The notes below the pieces were generated by a model. The model searched no databases. It saw only the letters and a list, made by a program, of their open reading frames with translations, and had not been told where the DNA came from. DNA of 64,000 bases from Brumimicrobium sp041655765 (GTDB lineage Bacteria; Bacteroidota; Bacteroidia; Flavobacteriales_D; Crocinitomicaceae). Made by a program: the position numbers and the translations under genes. The stretch lies in NCBI GenBank assembly GCA_041655765.1, contig JBBAEU010000001.1:333868-397867 (forward strand), written 5' to 3'. Position 1 is the stretch's first letter; every line of letters begins with the position of its first letter. Positions 9,347 to 17,014 of this stretch are shown here, piece after piece.

Positions 9347-10219
9347 ATGAAGTATTTAATTTTAGCATTAACTGTATTTTTTAGTTTTACAAGTAATCTA
9401 TTTAGTCAAGACGAGGAAAAATCATCACTTTTATGGGAAATCTCTGGGAAAAAAGTGAAATCTCCTTCCTATTTATTTGGTACCATGCACTTAATACCAA
9501 AAGACGATTTTTATTTTCCAGAGGAATTAAAAGAAAAAGTAACTTCAACAGATTTATTGCTAATGGAAGTTGCAGGTTTACAAGCACAATCTCAAGGCAC
9601 TCAACTGATAATGTTGGAAGAAGGAAATTTATTCGATTTCTTTACTGAAGAACAATCTGATTCTATTTTTGTCGCTTTAAATGATTTATTTGGCTATACA
9701 GAAGAACAAGTAAAAATGATGTTTGGTAGTTTTAAACCATTTTTTCTTACTCAATTGTTTTCTTCAAAACAGTTTGGAGAAGCTCCAGAAAGCTACGAAA
9801 TTACATTAGAGAATTTAGCTAAGTCAAATAACATGAGTGTTGCAGGATTAGAAACCGTTGAAGAACAAATGGGTTTTATTAATGATTTAAGCCAAGATAT
9901 GCAAGTAGAAATGGTGATGGCAGCCGTAAGAAGTGCTGGCGATGAGATGGATGAAGATACAAAAAAATTAATCGCTGCTTACACATCAAGAGATTTGGAT
10001 CAAATTCATCAATACTTTATTGAATCGAGCGCTACTTCTTCTGAAATTGAATCAAAATTATTAAACAATAGAAATAAAAAATGGATTGATCCGATTAAAA
10101 AAACAATCCGTAAAAACAAAACTTTTATTGCTGTTGGAGCGGCTCATTTACCAGGAGAAAATGGTGTTATCAATTTACTTCGTAAGGAAGGTTATACTGT
10201 AACTCCTATTCAATACTAG
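9347..10219 (+). CDS. TraB/GumN family protein, secreted
   Basis: 290 aa with a signal peptide (MKYLILALTVFFSFTSNLFS, then Q). Family hallmarks are GTMHLIP (45-51) near the start of the mature protein and GAAHLPGENGV (264-274) near the C-terminus. These two His motifs define the TraB/PrgY/GumN superfamily, proposed to be metal-dependent peptidases of the Tiki/EreA type. Likely periplasmic or membrane-tethered. It starts 1 nt after the methyltransferase stop and is followed at 24 nt by an FKBP lipoprotein. Confidence 0.88.
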   Translation: MKYLILALTVFFSFTSNLFSQDEEKSSLLWEISGKKVKSPSYLFGTMHLIPKDDFYFPEELKEKVTSTDLLLMEVAGLQAQSQGTQLIMLEEGNLFDFFTEEQSDSIFVALNDLFGYTEEQVKMMFGSFKPFFLTQLFSSKQFGEAPESYEITLENLAKSNNMSVAGLETVEEQMGFINDLSQDMQVEMVMAAVRSAGDEMDEDTKKLIAAYTSRDLDQIHQYFIESSATSSEIESKLLNNRNKKWIDPIKKTIRKNKTFIAVGAAHLPGENGVINLLRKEGYTVTPIQY

Positions 10220-10243
10220 TTCCTTTAAAATCAAATAAAAACA

Positions 10244-10696
10244 ATGAGATACATCTTTTTATCTGTTTTGTTGTTGTTTCTTTATAGTTGTTCTGGCTAT
10301 TCAGACGAGGATTTAGAAGCGTTTGACCAACAAATCATCCATTATCTCGATTCCATGAATATCGAAATGGACAAAGACATTGAAGGAATGTATTACACCA
10401 TCATAAAAGGAGGTGAAGGCGATGAATTAATTGGTTATAAAGATCAGGTTACATTTACTTACAAAGCTTCGTATTTGAATGGAGATGTTTTTCAGTATAT
10501 CGACAAAGATAATCCCTTAACTTATCAAGTGAGTCAACTTATTTATGGTTGGCAAAATGCACTGATGATGTTAAAAGAAGGTGGTGAAATAAGCATCATT
10601 ATTCCCCCACAGTTGGGCTACGGTCAAAAATCAACAGATTTGATTCCTCCAAACTCTATATTAAAATATGAATTGACGGTTTTAAAAGTTGAATAG
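10244..10696 (+). CDS. FKBP-type peptidyl-prolyl isomerase lipoprotein
   Basis: 150 aa. The signal ends in the lipobox LYSC with Cys16, so it is a lipoprotein. The FKBP domain (about 50-150) shows VTFTYKASYLNGDVF, LIYGWQNALMMLKEGG and IIIPPQLGYG. The Asp that normally follows the Phe of the FKBP active site (FD) appears as Gln here (VFQYID), so catalysis may be weak. A paralogue at 34788-35249 keeps FD. Presumably a periplasmic folding factor. It is the last gene before the IS3 remnant, which begins 25 nt after the stop. Confidence 0.88.
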   Translation: MRYIFLSVLLLFLYSCSGYSDEDLEAFDQQIIHYLDSMNIEMDKDIEGMYYTIIKGGEGDELIGYKDQVTFTYKASYLNGDVFQYIDKDNPLTYQVSQLIYGWQNALMMLKEGGEISIIIPPQLGYGQKSTDLIPPNSILKYELTVLKVE

Positions 10697-10720
10697 ACAA
10701 ACTCTAAAAATATCGAATTT

Positions 10721-10745
10721 TGTGTAGTCCTAAATAAGCGTTACA
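10721..10745 (+). repeat. Terminal inverted repeat of the IS3 remnant, transposase-3' side
   Basis: 25 bp, TGTGTAGTCC... ending GCGTTACA. It matches the reverse complement of 11226-11250 at 19 of 25 positions. Confidence 0.75.
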
Positions 10746-10773
10746 GGTTTATACTACAAGTTTAAACAAATTT

Positions 10774-10813
10774 ATTAAGCTGGAGGAACTAGTTCCTCCA
10801 GCTTAATTTTTTT
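10774..10813 (+). terminator. Perfect 34-bp palindrome plus T-run at the end of the transposase gene
   Basis: 10774-10807 is a perfect palindrome with 17-nt arms (ATTAAGCTGGAGGAACT and its complement, no loop), followed on the plus strand by a run of seven Ts (10807-10813). As RNA it would be an intrinsic terminator for rightward transcripts such as the FKBP gene, and would block antisense reading into the transposase. On the minus strand it encodes the transposase C-terminus (LEELVPPA) and its stop codon (10775-10777). Confidence 0.7.
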
Positions 10814-11219
10814 ATAAGTTTTCATCTTTATTTTTCTTTGCTTATGCATCTCGTTAGGTGTGTTTAAATGATTAGATTCATGAGGTCTGAAGCCATTATA
10901 AATAGCTATTGCATCTTTTATAACCTTTTTCATTGTGAGTAAATCTATATCATACTCTTCGAGTAAGAACTCTTACTTTAAGATACCATTTATTCGTTCA
11001 GCTATTGCGTTTGCATAAGGATCATATTTTTCTGTCATACTAGGAATGATGTCTGCCTTAGATAACAATTCTTGGTAACTATCGCTACAATATTGTATTC
11101 CTCTATCCGAATGATGTATCAACTTTCCTTCATAAGACCTATTTTTGATAGCCATCTCTAAAGCCCTTAGTGTTCCTGATGTAGCTAAACTATTCGATAC
11201 ATTGTATCCCATTATCTTT
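10775..11219 (-). pseudogene. IS3-family OrfB transposase fragment, 5'-truncated and with an in-frame stop
   Basis: The minus-strand frame encodes the C-terminal part of a DDE integrase-type transposase: KKIMGYNVS, the second catalytic Asp in IHHSDRGIQYCS, and the catalytic Glu in NAIAERINGILK. An in-frame TAA (10973-10975) follows, and translation would continue EFLLEEYDID ... AIYNGFRPHESNHLN to a stop at 10775. Relatives usually read LKQEF or LKNEF here, so CAA to TAA is a likely nonsense change. The first catalytic Asp and all of orfA are missing. The apparent ATG at 11251 lies in the terminal repeat and is an artefact of the deletion. Confidence 0.85.
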
Positions 11220-11225
11220 TTTATG

Positions 11226-11250
11226 TGTAACGCTATGTTAGGACGGGACA
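11226..11250 (-). repeat. Terminal inverted repeat of the IS3 remnant, transposase-5' side
   Basis: On the minus strand it reads TGTCCCGTCC... ending GCGTTACA. It pairs with 10721-10745 and is followed at once by mid-orfB sequence, marking the internal deletion junction near 11219. Confidence 0.75.
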
Positions 11251-11256
11251 TAATGT

Positions 11257-11295
11257 AAAAAAGAGAGGATTATATTAAAATGTCCTCTCTTTTTT
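11257..11295. terminator. Bidirectional terminator after the VWD-domain gene
   Basis: A perfect 13-bp stem: AAAAAAGAGAGGA (11257-11269) with TCCTCTCTTTTTT (11283-11295) and a 13-nt loop. It lies 22 nt downstream of the minus-strand VWD gene and abuts the IS3 remnant. A T-run is present on either strand. Confidence 0.85.
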
Positions 11296-11317
11296 ACTAA
11301 TTAATTGTTAACTAAAT

Positions 11318-12928
11318 TTATCTTCTTGATGATGGAGTTCTTGTTGTAGTTCCGCCTCCACCTGAAGGTCTTCTACCGCCATCTCCACTTACACCAGAAG
11401 TACTTGTTGGTCTTCTTGGGGAAGTAGTTATTGTTCCACGAGTTGATGGTTTTGTTGTTCCATAACTTCCGCTTGGATACGTTGGAGTTGGTTGACGATA
11501 TCCACCGTAAGGAGAGCTATAAACTTTCCTGTTTCTATATGGATTTCTGTATGTAGAACCTCTATTATTAATGATTATAACTCTATCGTTTGATTTTGTA
11601 TTAGTATTTGCATTATTACCATTATTTCTATTAGGATTCTCAATCGGAGGAATAGTAGTTTCTTCTTTTTTCTCTGTCGGCTCTTCATATTCATCATCGT
11701 ATGAAACTGGATCTAATCCAACATGACCATAATCGTACACTGCTGCGAATAAATCATCTTCCTCCACTCCTGCTTCTCTTGCTTTTTTAAGTCCTTCTTC
11801 AATTTGTTCATCAGACAACTCTGCTAAAGAAAGGTGTTCTTGTGGGTAACGAACTTCGTCAGGAATATCAACCATTGGCTCTATAAACATAGTGTTATCA
11901 GCATTCAACATAAATTGATCACTAAAATCATACGCAATGAATTGACTTCTTCTTGTGTGTTTCTCTTTTACTTCAGGTTGTCTTCTGTTTGGACCAAACA
12001 CATCTTCAAAATCAGTAGGCGGTGTTGAAGGGGTTCTAACAACAGCATTATCGTCAGAAACAACAATATCATTTCCTTTATTTCCATCGTTGTTACCTAA
12101 TAAACCAACATATTGATTTTCATTACAGCTAGGAACTCTTACAGAGAGGTCAATCATTTTATTTTGTCCATTACCACGAACTCTGATATTCGCTTGCTCT
12201 CCAGTAGGCCATTTTACTGTGTGTCTATAACTTTTTCTACTGTTATATTCAATCACTCCACCGTTAGGTAGAAGTTGAGTTTGTTTAATCTGAGTTGGTT
12301 CACCATTGATAATAAATGAACCGTCTCTTCCATTACTTCCATTTCCACTAAACTCAACAACATCACCATTTATGTTCATGGCAACACCACCAATTTGTGA
12401 AATTTTAGAAGATTTACTTGGTCTATAAGTCTGTGTTTGAATCACAAACGAATTATCATAAGAACTTGACAATAAATAATCCCCAGCATTTTGGAAATCA
12501 TATTTTTCACCATCAAACGTCGTCATGTGAGGATCTCCATTTCCTTGACCTCTATTCATATCATTACATCTTGCAGAATTAACGTAGCTTATCCAGCTTT
12601 CCCAATAATAATCATTGTTTTGATTAGAAGCTGAATTTCTTTCATTTTCTAACTCGCTAGAAGCTACTTTTAAGATTCTATCAACACGTTTTGAATCCAT
12701 AGATTGAAGCATCTCAAAACTCGTTTGAGAAATATTACTTTGACGATTCGGGTAATCCGTATTCATCACAATAGCGTTAATGCTTTCATAGAGATATTCT
12801 CCTTTTTGAGAGTCCCATGCATTAAAAATATCTTTTAAATGATCTGAATCTTGTCTTTTAAATGGAGTTTCGCCTGCAAATAAAGAAAAAGCTAATAATA
12901 TCGCTGTTATTAATGTAAAGTACCTCAT
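11318..12928 (-). CDS. Secreted von Willebrand factor type D (VWD) domain protein with Gly/Ser/Arg-rich tail
   Basis: 536 aa with a signal peptide (MRYFTLITAILLAFSLFAG). A helical N-terminal segment precedes a VWD domain of about 170 residues: GDPHMTTFDGEKYDFQNAGDY (131-151), IQTQTY, and the closing CNENQYVGLLGNNDGNKGND (268-287). An acidic linker (about 390-425) follows, and the last about 100 residues are low complexity, rich in Asn, Arg, Tyr, Ser, Pro and Gly, ending TTTRTPSSRR. VWD domains bind proteins or calcium in secreted proteins; the ligand here is unknown. I see no type IX secretion C-terminal domain. It is a single gene with a -7 box upstream and a strong terminator downstream. 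Confidence 0.85.
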   Translation of the reverse strand: MRYFTLITAILLAFSLFAGETPFKRQDSDHLKDIFNAWDSQKGEYLYESINAIVMNTDYPNRQSNISQTSFEMLQSMDSKRVDRILKVASSELENERNSASNQNNDYYWESWISYVNSARCNDMNRGQGNGDPHMTTFDGEKYDFQNAGDYLLSSSYDNSFVIQTQTYRPSKSSKISQIGGVAMNINGDVVEFSGNGSNGRDGSFIINGEPTQIKQTQLLPNGGVIEYNSRKSYRHTVKWPTGEQANIRVRGNGQNKMIDLSVRVPSCNENQYVGLLGNNDGNKGNDIVVSDDNAVVRTPSTPPTDFEDVFGPNRRQPEVKEKHTRRSQFIAYDFSDQFMLNADNTMFIEPMVDIPDEVRYPQEHLSLAELSDEQIEEGLKKAREAGVEEDDLFAAVYDYGHVGLDPVSYDDEYEEPTEKKEETTIPPIENPNRNNGNNANTNTKSNDRVIIINNRGSTYRNPYRNRKVYSSPYGGYRQPTPTYPSGSYGTTKPSTRGTITTSPRRPTSTSGVSGDGGRRPSGGGGTTTRTPSSRR

Positions 12929-12965
12929 AGTTCTTAGTTTAAAAGTTAATACACCATAAAACCTG

Positions 12966-12973
12966 CAAATTTA
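12966..12973 (-). promoter_or_regulatory. -7 promoter box for the VWD-domain gene
   Basis: Minus-strand TAAATTTG, 37 nt before the ATG at 12928. A TTG lies 24 nt further upstream (12998-13000), slightly beyond the usual 17-23 nt spacing. Confidence 0.45.
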
Positions 12974-13074
12974 ATGCCAAAAGGCAAAAAAAGTATTCAA
13001 AAAAATGAAAGACAAAACATTTCATTCAATTTGAACACTTTCCGATGCACTTCTAAGAATAAAGAATCCTTAAA

Positions 13075-14694
13075 TTATCTAACAAGCACTTTTGGTGCAG
13101 CGTTCAAAATATCTTGTGAAGAACCTGCTTCAAATACTTCAAAGTTTTTCAAAAATTTTTGAGCCAATTCAGTTGCTTTTTGGTCATAATCTTGTTTATC
13201 TGTCCAGGTATTTTTAGGATTTAAAACCTCTGTTGGTACGTTTGGACAAGATGTTGGCATATTTAATCCGAAAATGTCATCTCTTACGTAATCTACATTG
13301 TCTAAATCCCCTTCCATAGCTGCGGTAATCATTGCACGCGTGTGTTTTAGAGACATTCTTTCTCCTACACCATAACCTCCACCAGTCCAACCGGTATTGA
13401 TAAGCCACACATTTACGTTTTCTTTTTCAATTTTTTCACCGAGCATTTTAGCATATTTAGCTGGATGCAAAGGCATAAATGGCGCACCGAAACAAGCTGA
13501 GAAAACAGTTTGTGGTTCAGTAACCCCTTCTTCTGTACCTGCGACTTTAGCTGTGTATCCAGAGATAAAATGGTACATAGCTTGACCGTTTGTAAGTTTA
13601 GAGATTGGAGGTAAAACTCCAAAAGCATCACATGTTAAGAAGAAAATATTTTTAGGATTGTGACCTATTTGTGGATTCATGATATTATCAATGTGATAAA
13701 TGGGATAAGAAACACGTGTATTTTGCGTAATGGTAGCATCAGAGTAGTCAGGAGTTGAAGGAGAATTTTTTTGAAAGCCGATATTTTCTAAAATCGCTCC
13801 ATATTTTATTGCATCATAAATTTGTGGTTCATGTTCACGAGAAAGATTAATTGTTTTTGCATAGCAACCACCTTCAAAGTTAAACACACTTCCATTGTCA
13901 TCCCAACCATGCTCATCATCACCGATTAATCTACGATTAGGATCAGAAGATAATGTTGTTTTTCCTGTACCAGAAAGTCCAAAGAAAATAGCTGTATCAC
14001 CATCTTTACCTACGTTTGCAGAACAGTGCATAGAGAGAACATTCTTTTCGTGTGGTAAGATAAAATTCAGGGCAGAAAAAACACCCTTTTTTATTTCTCC
14101 AGTGTATTCTGAGCCACCTATGATGATTAACTTTCTTTTAAAGTTAAGGATAGAGAAGTTTCCTTGTCTTGTTCCATCAATTTCTGGATCTGCTAAAAAA
14201 CTTGGAACACATACAATGTGCCAGTCTGGACTAAAATTTTCAATTTCTTCATCTGTGGGTCTTAAAAACATATTATAAGCAAACATATTTGCCCAAGGTA
14301 GTTCTGTAACAACACGTACGTTCAACTTATAATTTTTATCGGCACAAACGTAAGAATCTCTAACATACAAGTCCATTCCCATCATATAAGCTTTCATTCT
14401 GTCAAACAGCCTATCAAACTTATCTGAATCAAACTTCATGTTGATGTCGCCCCACCAAACTGCATTTTCTGTAACTTCATCACAAACGATGAATCGGTCT
14501 TTGGGAGAACGCCCTGTAAATTCACCAGTATTTACAGCAATTGCACCTGTGTCAGTTAACACCCCTTCTCCCATTAAAATAGTATCCTCTATTAGTTCAG
14601 CTGGACTTAAATTCCAGTACAGATTACCTAAATTATTCAAACCTAGGTCTTTTGTTAAATTGGTATTCGAACCTCTCTTACCAAATTCTTCCAT
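13075..14694 (-). CDS. pckA: Phosphoenolpyruvate carboxykinase (ATP)
   Basis: Converts oxaloacetate and ATP to PEP, CO2 and ADP (gluconeogenesis; the reverse, anaplerotic direction is possible). At 539 aa it is the standard size for the ATP-dependent family. Visible motifs are substrate-binding GRSPKDRF (61-68), the kinase-1a P-loop GLSGTGKT (239-246), the kinase-2 metal site GDDEHGW (258-264), and a C-terminal adenine-binding region (NVWLINTGWTGGGYGVGERM). The P-loop form separates it from the GTP enzyme. It is monocistronic, with a -7 box at 14736-14743. Confidence 0.97.
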   Translation of the reverse strand: MEEFGKRGSNTNLTKDLGLNNLGNLYWNLSPAELIEDTILMGEGVLTDTGAIAVNTGEFTGRSPKDRFIVCDEVTENAVWWGDINMKFDSDKFDRLFDRMKAYMMGMDLYVRDSYVCADKNYKLNVRVVTELPWANMFAYNMFLRPTDEEIENFSPDWHIVCVPSFLADPEIDGTRQGNFSILNFKRKLIIIGGSEYTGEIKKGVFSALNFILPHEKNVLSMHCSANVGKDGDTAIFFGLSGTGKTTLSSDPNRRLIGDDEHGWDDNGSVFNFEGGCYAKTINLSREHEPQIYDAIKYGAILENIGFQKNSPSTPDYSDATITQNTRVSYPIYHIDNIMNPQIGHNPKNIFFLTCDAFGVLPPISKLTNGQAMYHFISGYTAKVAGTEEGVTEPQTVFSACFGAPFMPLHPAKYAKMLGEKIEKENVNVWLINTGWTGGGYGVGERMSLKHTRAMITAAMEGDLDNVDYVRDDIFGLNMPTSCPNVPTEVLNPKNTWTDKQDYDQKATELAQKFLKNFEVFEAGSSQDILNAAPKVLVR

Positions 14695-14735
14695 GATTTT
14701 ATTTTTATATACTTAATAAAGTTTAATTCTAAATA

Positions 14736-14743
14736 CAAAGGTA
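14736..14743 (-). promoter_or_regulatory. -7 promoter box for pckA
   Basis: Minus-strand TACCTTTG, 41 nt before the pckA ATG, in a 163-nt spacer. No clear -33 TTG. I see nothing else in this spacer. Confidence 0.45.
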
Positions 14744-14857
14744 AACTATAAAATAGCTTATAAAAAGAATTTTACCTTATTTATTGTTTACACTTATCAA
14801 CAATTTGATTATATAATGCCGTAACATAGCAACTTACATAACAGAATCGGTTTATAA

Positions 14858-15286
14858 CTATTTGTAAGTCTGTAAATACTTAATTAAAATTGTTAACCAA
14901 CCGATAATAATTAACGCACCTCCAATTGGTGTAACAAACCAAATATACTTGCTAATGTTTATGTCTATAACAGGTAGCATTATCAATGCAAAAATTGAAC
15001 CCGCAAACAAAATCACACCCAACGTAATTGTACGGAAATGATTTTTTAACTGGAAATCGAATTTAGCCTCCAATGAAGACAATACTAAAAAACCTAAACC
15101 ATTGTAAAACAAATAGGTTGAGCCAGTACTAAAACTTTCAATTTGTTTGTCTTCTATTCCCAAAGGCGCAAGGTAATGTGCTGCTATCATACCTGTAAAT
15201 ATTCCAATTATAATGAAACACAAACCTGCGATGATTAAACTTTTATCACTCTTACTCATTAGTTGTATTTTAGTATTTGTTACCAT
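14858..15286 (-). CDS. DUF423 family small membrane protein
   Basis: 142 aa with four hydrophobic helices (IIAGLCFIIIGIFTG, YLFYNGLGFLVLSSL, TLGVILFAGSIFALIML, GGALIIIGWLTILI). The pattern, with GLGFLVL and PIGGALIIIGW, fits DUF423 (YgdD-like) inner-membrane proteins of unknown function. Two starts are possible: ATG at 15286, which overlaps the stop of the preceding small ORF, or ATG at 15259 (MSKSDKSLI). The overlap favours 15286; the closer match to family length favours 15259. Last gene of the bamD operon. Confidence 0.8.
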   Translation of the reverse strand: MVTNTKIQLMSKSDKSLIIAGLCFIIIGIFTGMIAAHYLAPLGIEDKQIESFSTGSTYLFYNGLGFLVLSSLEAKFDFQLKNHFRTITLGVILFAGSIFALIMLPVIDINISKYIWFVTPIGGALIIIGWLTILIKYLQTYK

Positions 15287-15381
15287 GATATATTTGAGTT
15301 TGATTTTGATAAAAAGAAAAGAATTGTTCCTACAATTATAAGTATCAACCCAATAATTATAATTCTTCTGTTTCTATTCAT
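15280..15381 (-). CDS. Small single-pass membrane peptide (33 codons) between recN and DUF423
   Basis: An ATG at 15379-15381 opens a 33-codon frame beginning MNRNRRIIIIGLILIIVGTI and ending SNISW. It has a positively charged N-terminus, one hydrophobic helix (about 7-24) and a short polar tail. The start overlaps the recN stop by 8 nt, and its end overlaps the first codons of the DUF423 frame. This chain of overlaps within the operon suggests translational coupling. No homologue is recognised by eye, and a chance ORF cannot be excluded. Confidence 0.45.
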   Translation of the reverse strand: MNRNRRIIIIGLILIIVGTILFFLSKSNSNISW

Positions 15382-17014
15382 TGAGTAAATTTTTAGCATT
15401 TGTAATAGCTGCTTCGTTGATTACATCACCGCTCATTAATTTTGCAATTTCTTTAATTCTTTCATCATTGTTAAGCGGATAAATTTTTGTGGTTGTTATC
15501 TCACTAACATCTTGCTTTTCAACAAGAATATGATTCTTCCCTTTACTAGCAACTTGTGGTAAATGAGTAATGGCAAACAACTGCATCCTCTCTCCCATGT
15601 TTTTAAGGTGAGTTCCAATTTTTTGAGCAACTTTTCCTGAAACTCCAGCATCAATCTCATCAAAAATAATGGTTGGTAGTTGTTGTTTTTGGGATAACAG
15701 ATACTGGAAAACTAACATGAGTCGTGATAACTCTCCACCAGATGCAGATTTTTCAATAACTTGTTCTGAAATTCCTTTATTTGGAGCAAAAAACAAAGTA
15801 ATCTTATCGATTCCGTTGTTATTAAGCTCTTTTTCTAAAAATTTAAAGCGAATTGTAGCACCTTCTAATTCTAGTTGACTAAGTAGTTCTTTGACGTCTT
15901 TCTCAATTGATTTGGCTATTTTTTTTCTACTTTCACTTAATTGCTTAGCAATTTGATTCGCTTTCATTAATTTTTCTGACTTCTCTTTCTCCTTTTCTTG
16001 GATAAGAGAATCTATTTCTTCCGAGCTACTTACCTCATTGGATAGTTTTTGAAACAACTCCAACAGTTCATCTTGACTTGAAAGGTTGTGTTTTCTTAAT
16101 GCTGTATTGAAAGCATCTAATTTATGGGTAAACTGAATTAACTCTTCGGGTTCGAATGACATATTAGAAAGCTCATCATCAGCCGTATCTCCAATGTCTT
16201 TTAGTTCGATTATAACAGATTGAATGCGTTCATATAATTGTTTCAGATTTGCATCAGATAAATTAGAAAATTGAAATATTTTCTGTAACATTTCCAATAT
16301 CCCATTGTCGTCATTTATGATTAATGAAACAAGTTGATAAGCTGATTTTATTTCTTCAAACTGCTCACCTCTTTCTACCTCATTTTTAATTTGTTCAAAA
16401 TCTAATTGCTCAAGTTGAAGTGCTTTGAGTTCTTCTAACTGAAAGGTATTAAAATCTAACTCCAACTCTTGCTTTGCTTTCTTTTCCGATAAAGTTTTAA
16501 TCTCCTTTTCAATGTTTTGTAAGGCTTCATAATTCCTTTTCAACTCCTCTAAAAAAGGTTGATTATCGCCCAATATATCTAAAATAGATTGCTGAAAGTT
16601 TTTATCCATTAACTCAAGTGTATGATGCTGAGAATGAATATAAACAAGTTTTTCTGTTAAACTTTTTAATAAAGATAATTGAACAGGTGTGTCATTAATA
16701 AATGCCCTTGATTTTCCATTTGAATTGATTTCTCTTCGGATAATGGTTTCAGTATCAAAATCCAATCCATTTTCTGTAAAAAAAGAGCCGAATTTATCTG
16801 AATCTAATTGAAAGAATGCTTCAACGACTGTTTTCTTTTCCTTATCTCGAATGACTGAATAATCAGCTCTTTCTCCAAGGATTAATCTCAAAGCGCCCAA
16901 AAGGATTGATTTTCCAGAACCAGTTTCACCTGTAATAACTGTGAAGCCGTCATTTAATTGTAAATTGGCATTCTCTATTAAAGCGAAATTTTTAACTGAA
17001 AGTTGACTTAACAT
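15374..17014 (-). CDS. recN: DNA repair protein RecN
   Basis: SMC-like ATPase of recombinational double-strand-break repair. At 546 aa it matches the family. Walker A is GETGSGKS (29-36) in the RecN-typical start (LSVKNFALIENANLQL). A long coiled-coil region lies at about 150-370. The ABC signature is SGGELSRLML and Walker B is TIIFDEIDAGVSG, followed by AITHLPQVA with the H-loop. The ATG shares one base with the stop of the upstream DUF4835 gene (TAATG), so they are translationally coupled. It belongs to the bamD-rpoZ-coaBC-DUF4835-recN operon. Confidence 0.97.
   Translation of the reverse strand: MLSQLSVKNFALIENANLQLNDGFTVITGETGSGKSILLGALRLILGERADYSVIRDKEKKTVVEAFFQLDSDKFGSFFTENGLDFDTETIIRREINSNGKSRAFINDTPVQLSLLKSLTEKLVYIHSQHHTLELMDKNFQQSILDILGDNQPFLEELKRNYEALQNIEKEIKTLSEKKAKQELELDFNTFQLEELKALQLEQLDFEQIKNEVERGEQFEEIKSAYQLVSLIINDDNGILEMLQKIFQFSNLSDANLKQLYERIQSVIIELKDIGDTADDELSNMSFEPEELIQFTHKLDAFNTALRKHNLSSQDELLELFQKLSNEVSSSEEIDSLIQEKEKEKSEKLMKANQIAKQLSESRKKIAKSIEKDVKELLSQLELEGATIRFKFLEKELNNNGIDKITLFFAPNKGISEQVIEKSASGGELSRLMLVFQYLLSQKQQLPTIIFDEIDAGVSGKVAQKIGTHLKNMGERMQLFAITHLPQVASKGKNHILVEKQDVSEITTTKIYPLNNDERIKEIAKLMSGDVINEAAITNAKNLLNE

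Larger units (their letters stand above)
10721..11250. mobile_element. Internally deleted IS3-family element (530 bp) with both terminal inverted repeats
   Basis: The ends are 25-bp imperfect inverted repeats: 10721-10745, starting TGTGTAGTCCTAA, and 11226-11250, whose reverse complement starts TGTCCCGTCCTAA. They match at 19 of 25 positions, including the common GTCCTAA and AGCGTTACA blocks, and have TG...CA termini as in IS3 elements. Inside is only the 3' third of an orfB-type transposase on the minus strand, joined almost directly to the upstream repeat, so orfA and most of orfB are lost. No 3- or 4-bp target duplication is seen (ttt on the left, taa on the right). This is a non-autonomous, MITE-like derivative. 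Confidence 0.8.

Noticed and set aside
10973..11251. A 92-aa intact small transposase gene starting at 11251
   Set aside because: The ATG lies at the IS boundary and the frame is the product of an internal deletion; transposase homology begins only near residue 10, and the stop at 10973 is premature.
10711..11260. Target-site duplication of the IS3 remnant
   Set aside because: The flanking triplets (ttt on the left, taa on the right) do not match.
13895..14278. 127-codon plus-strand frame inside pckA
   Set aside because: Antisense to the P-loop region of a clear pckA gene; no independent evidence of coding.
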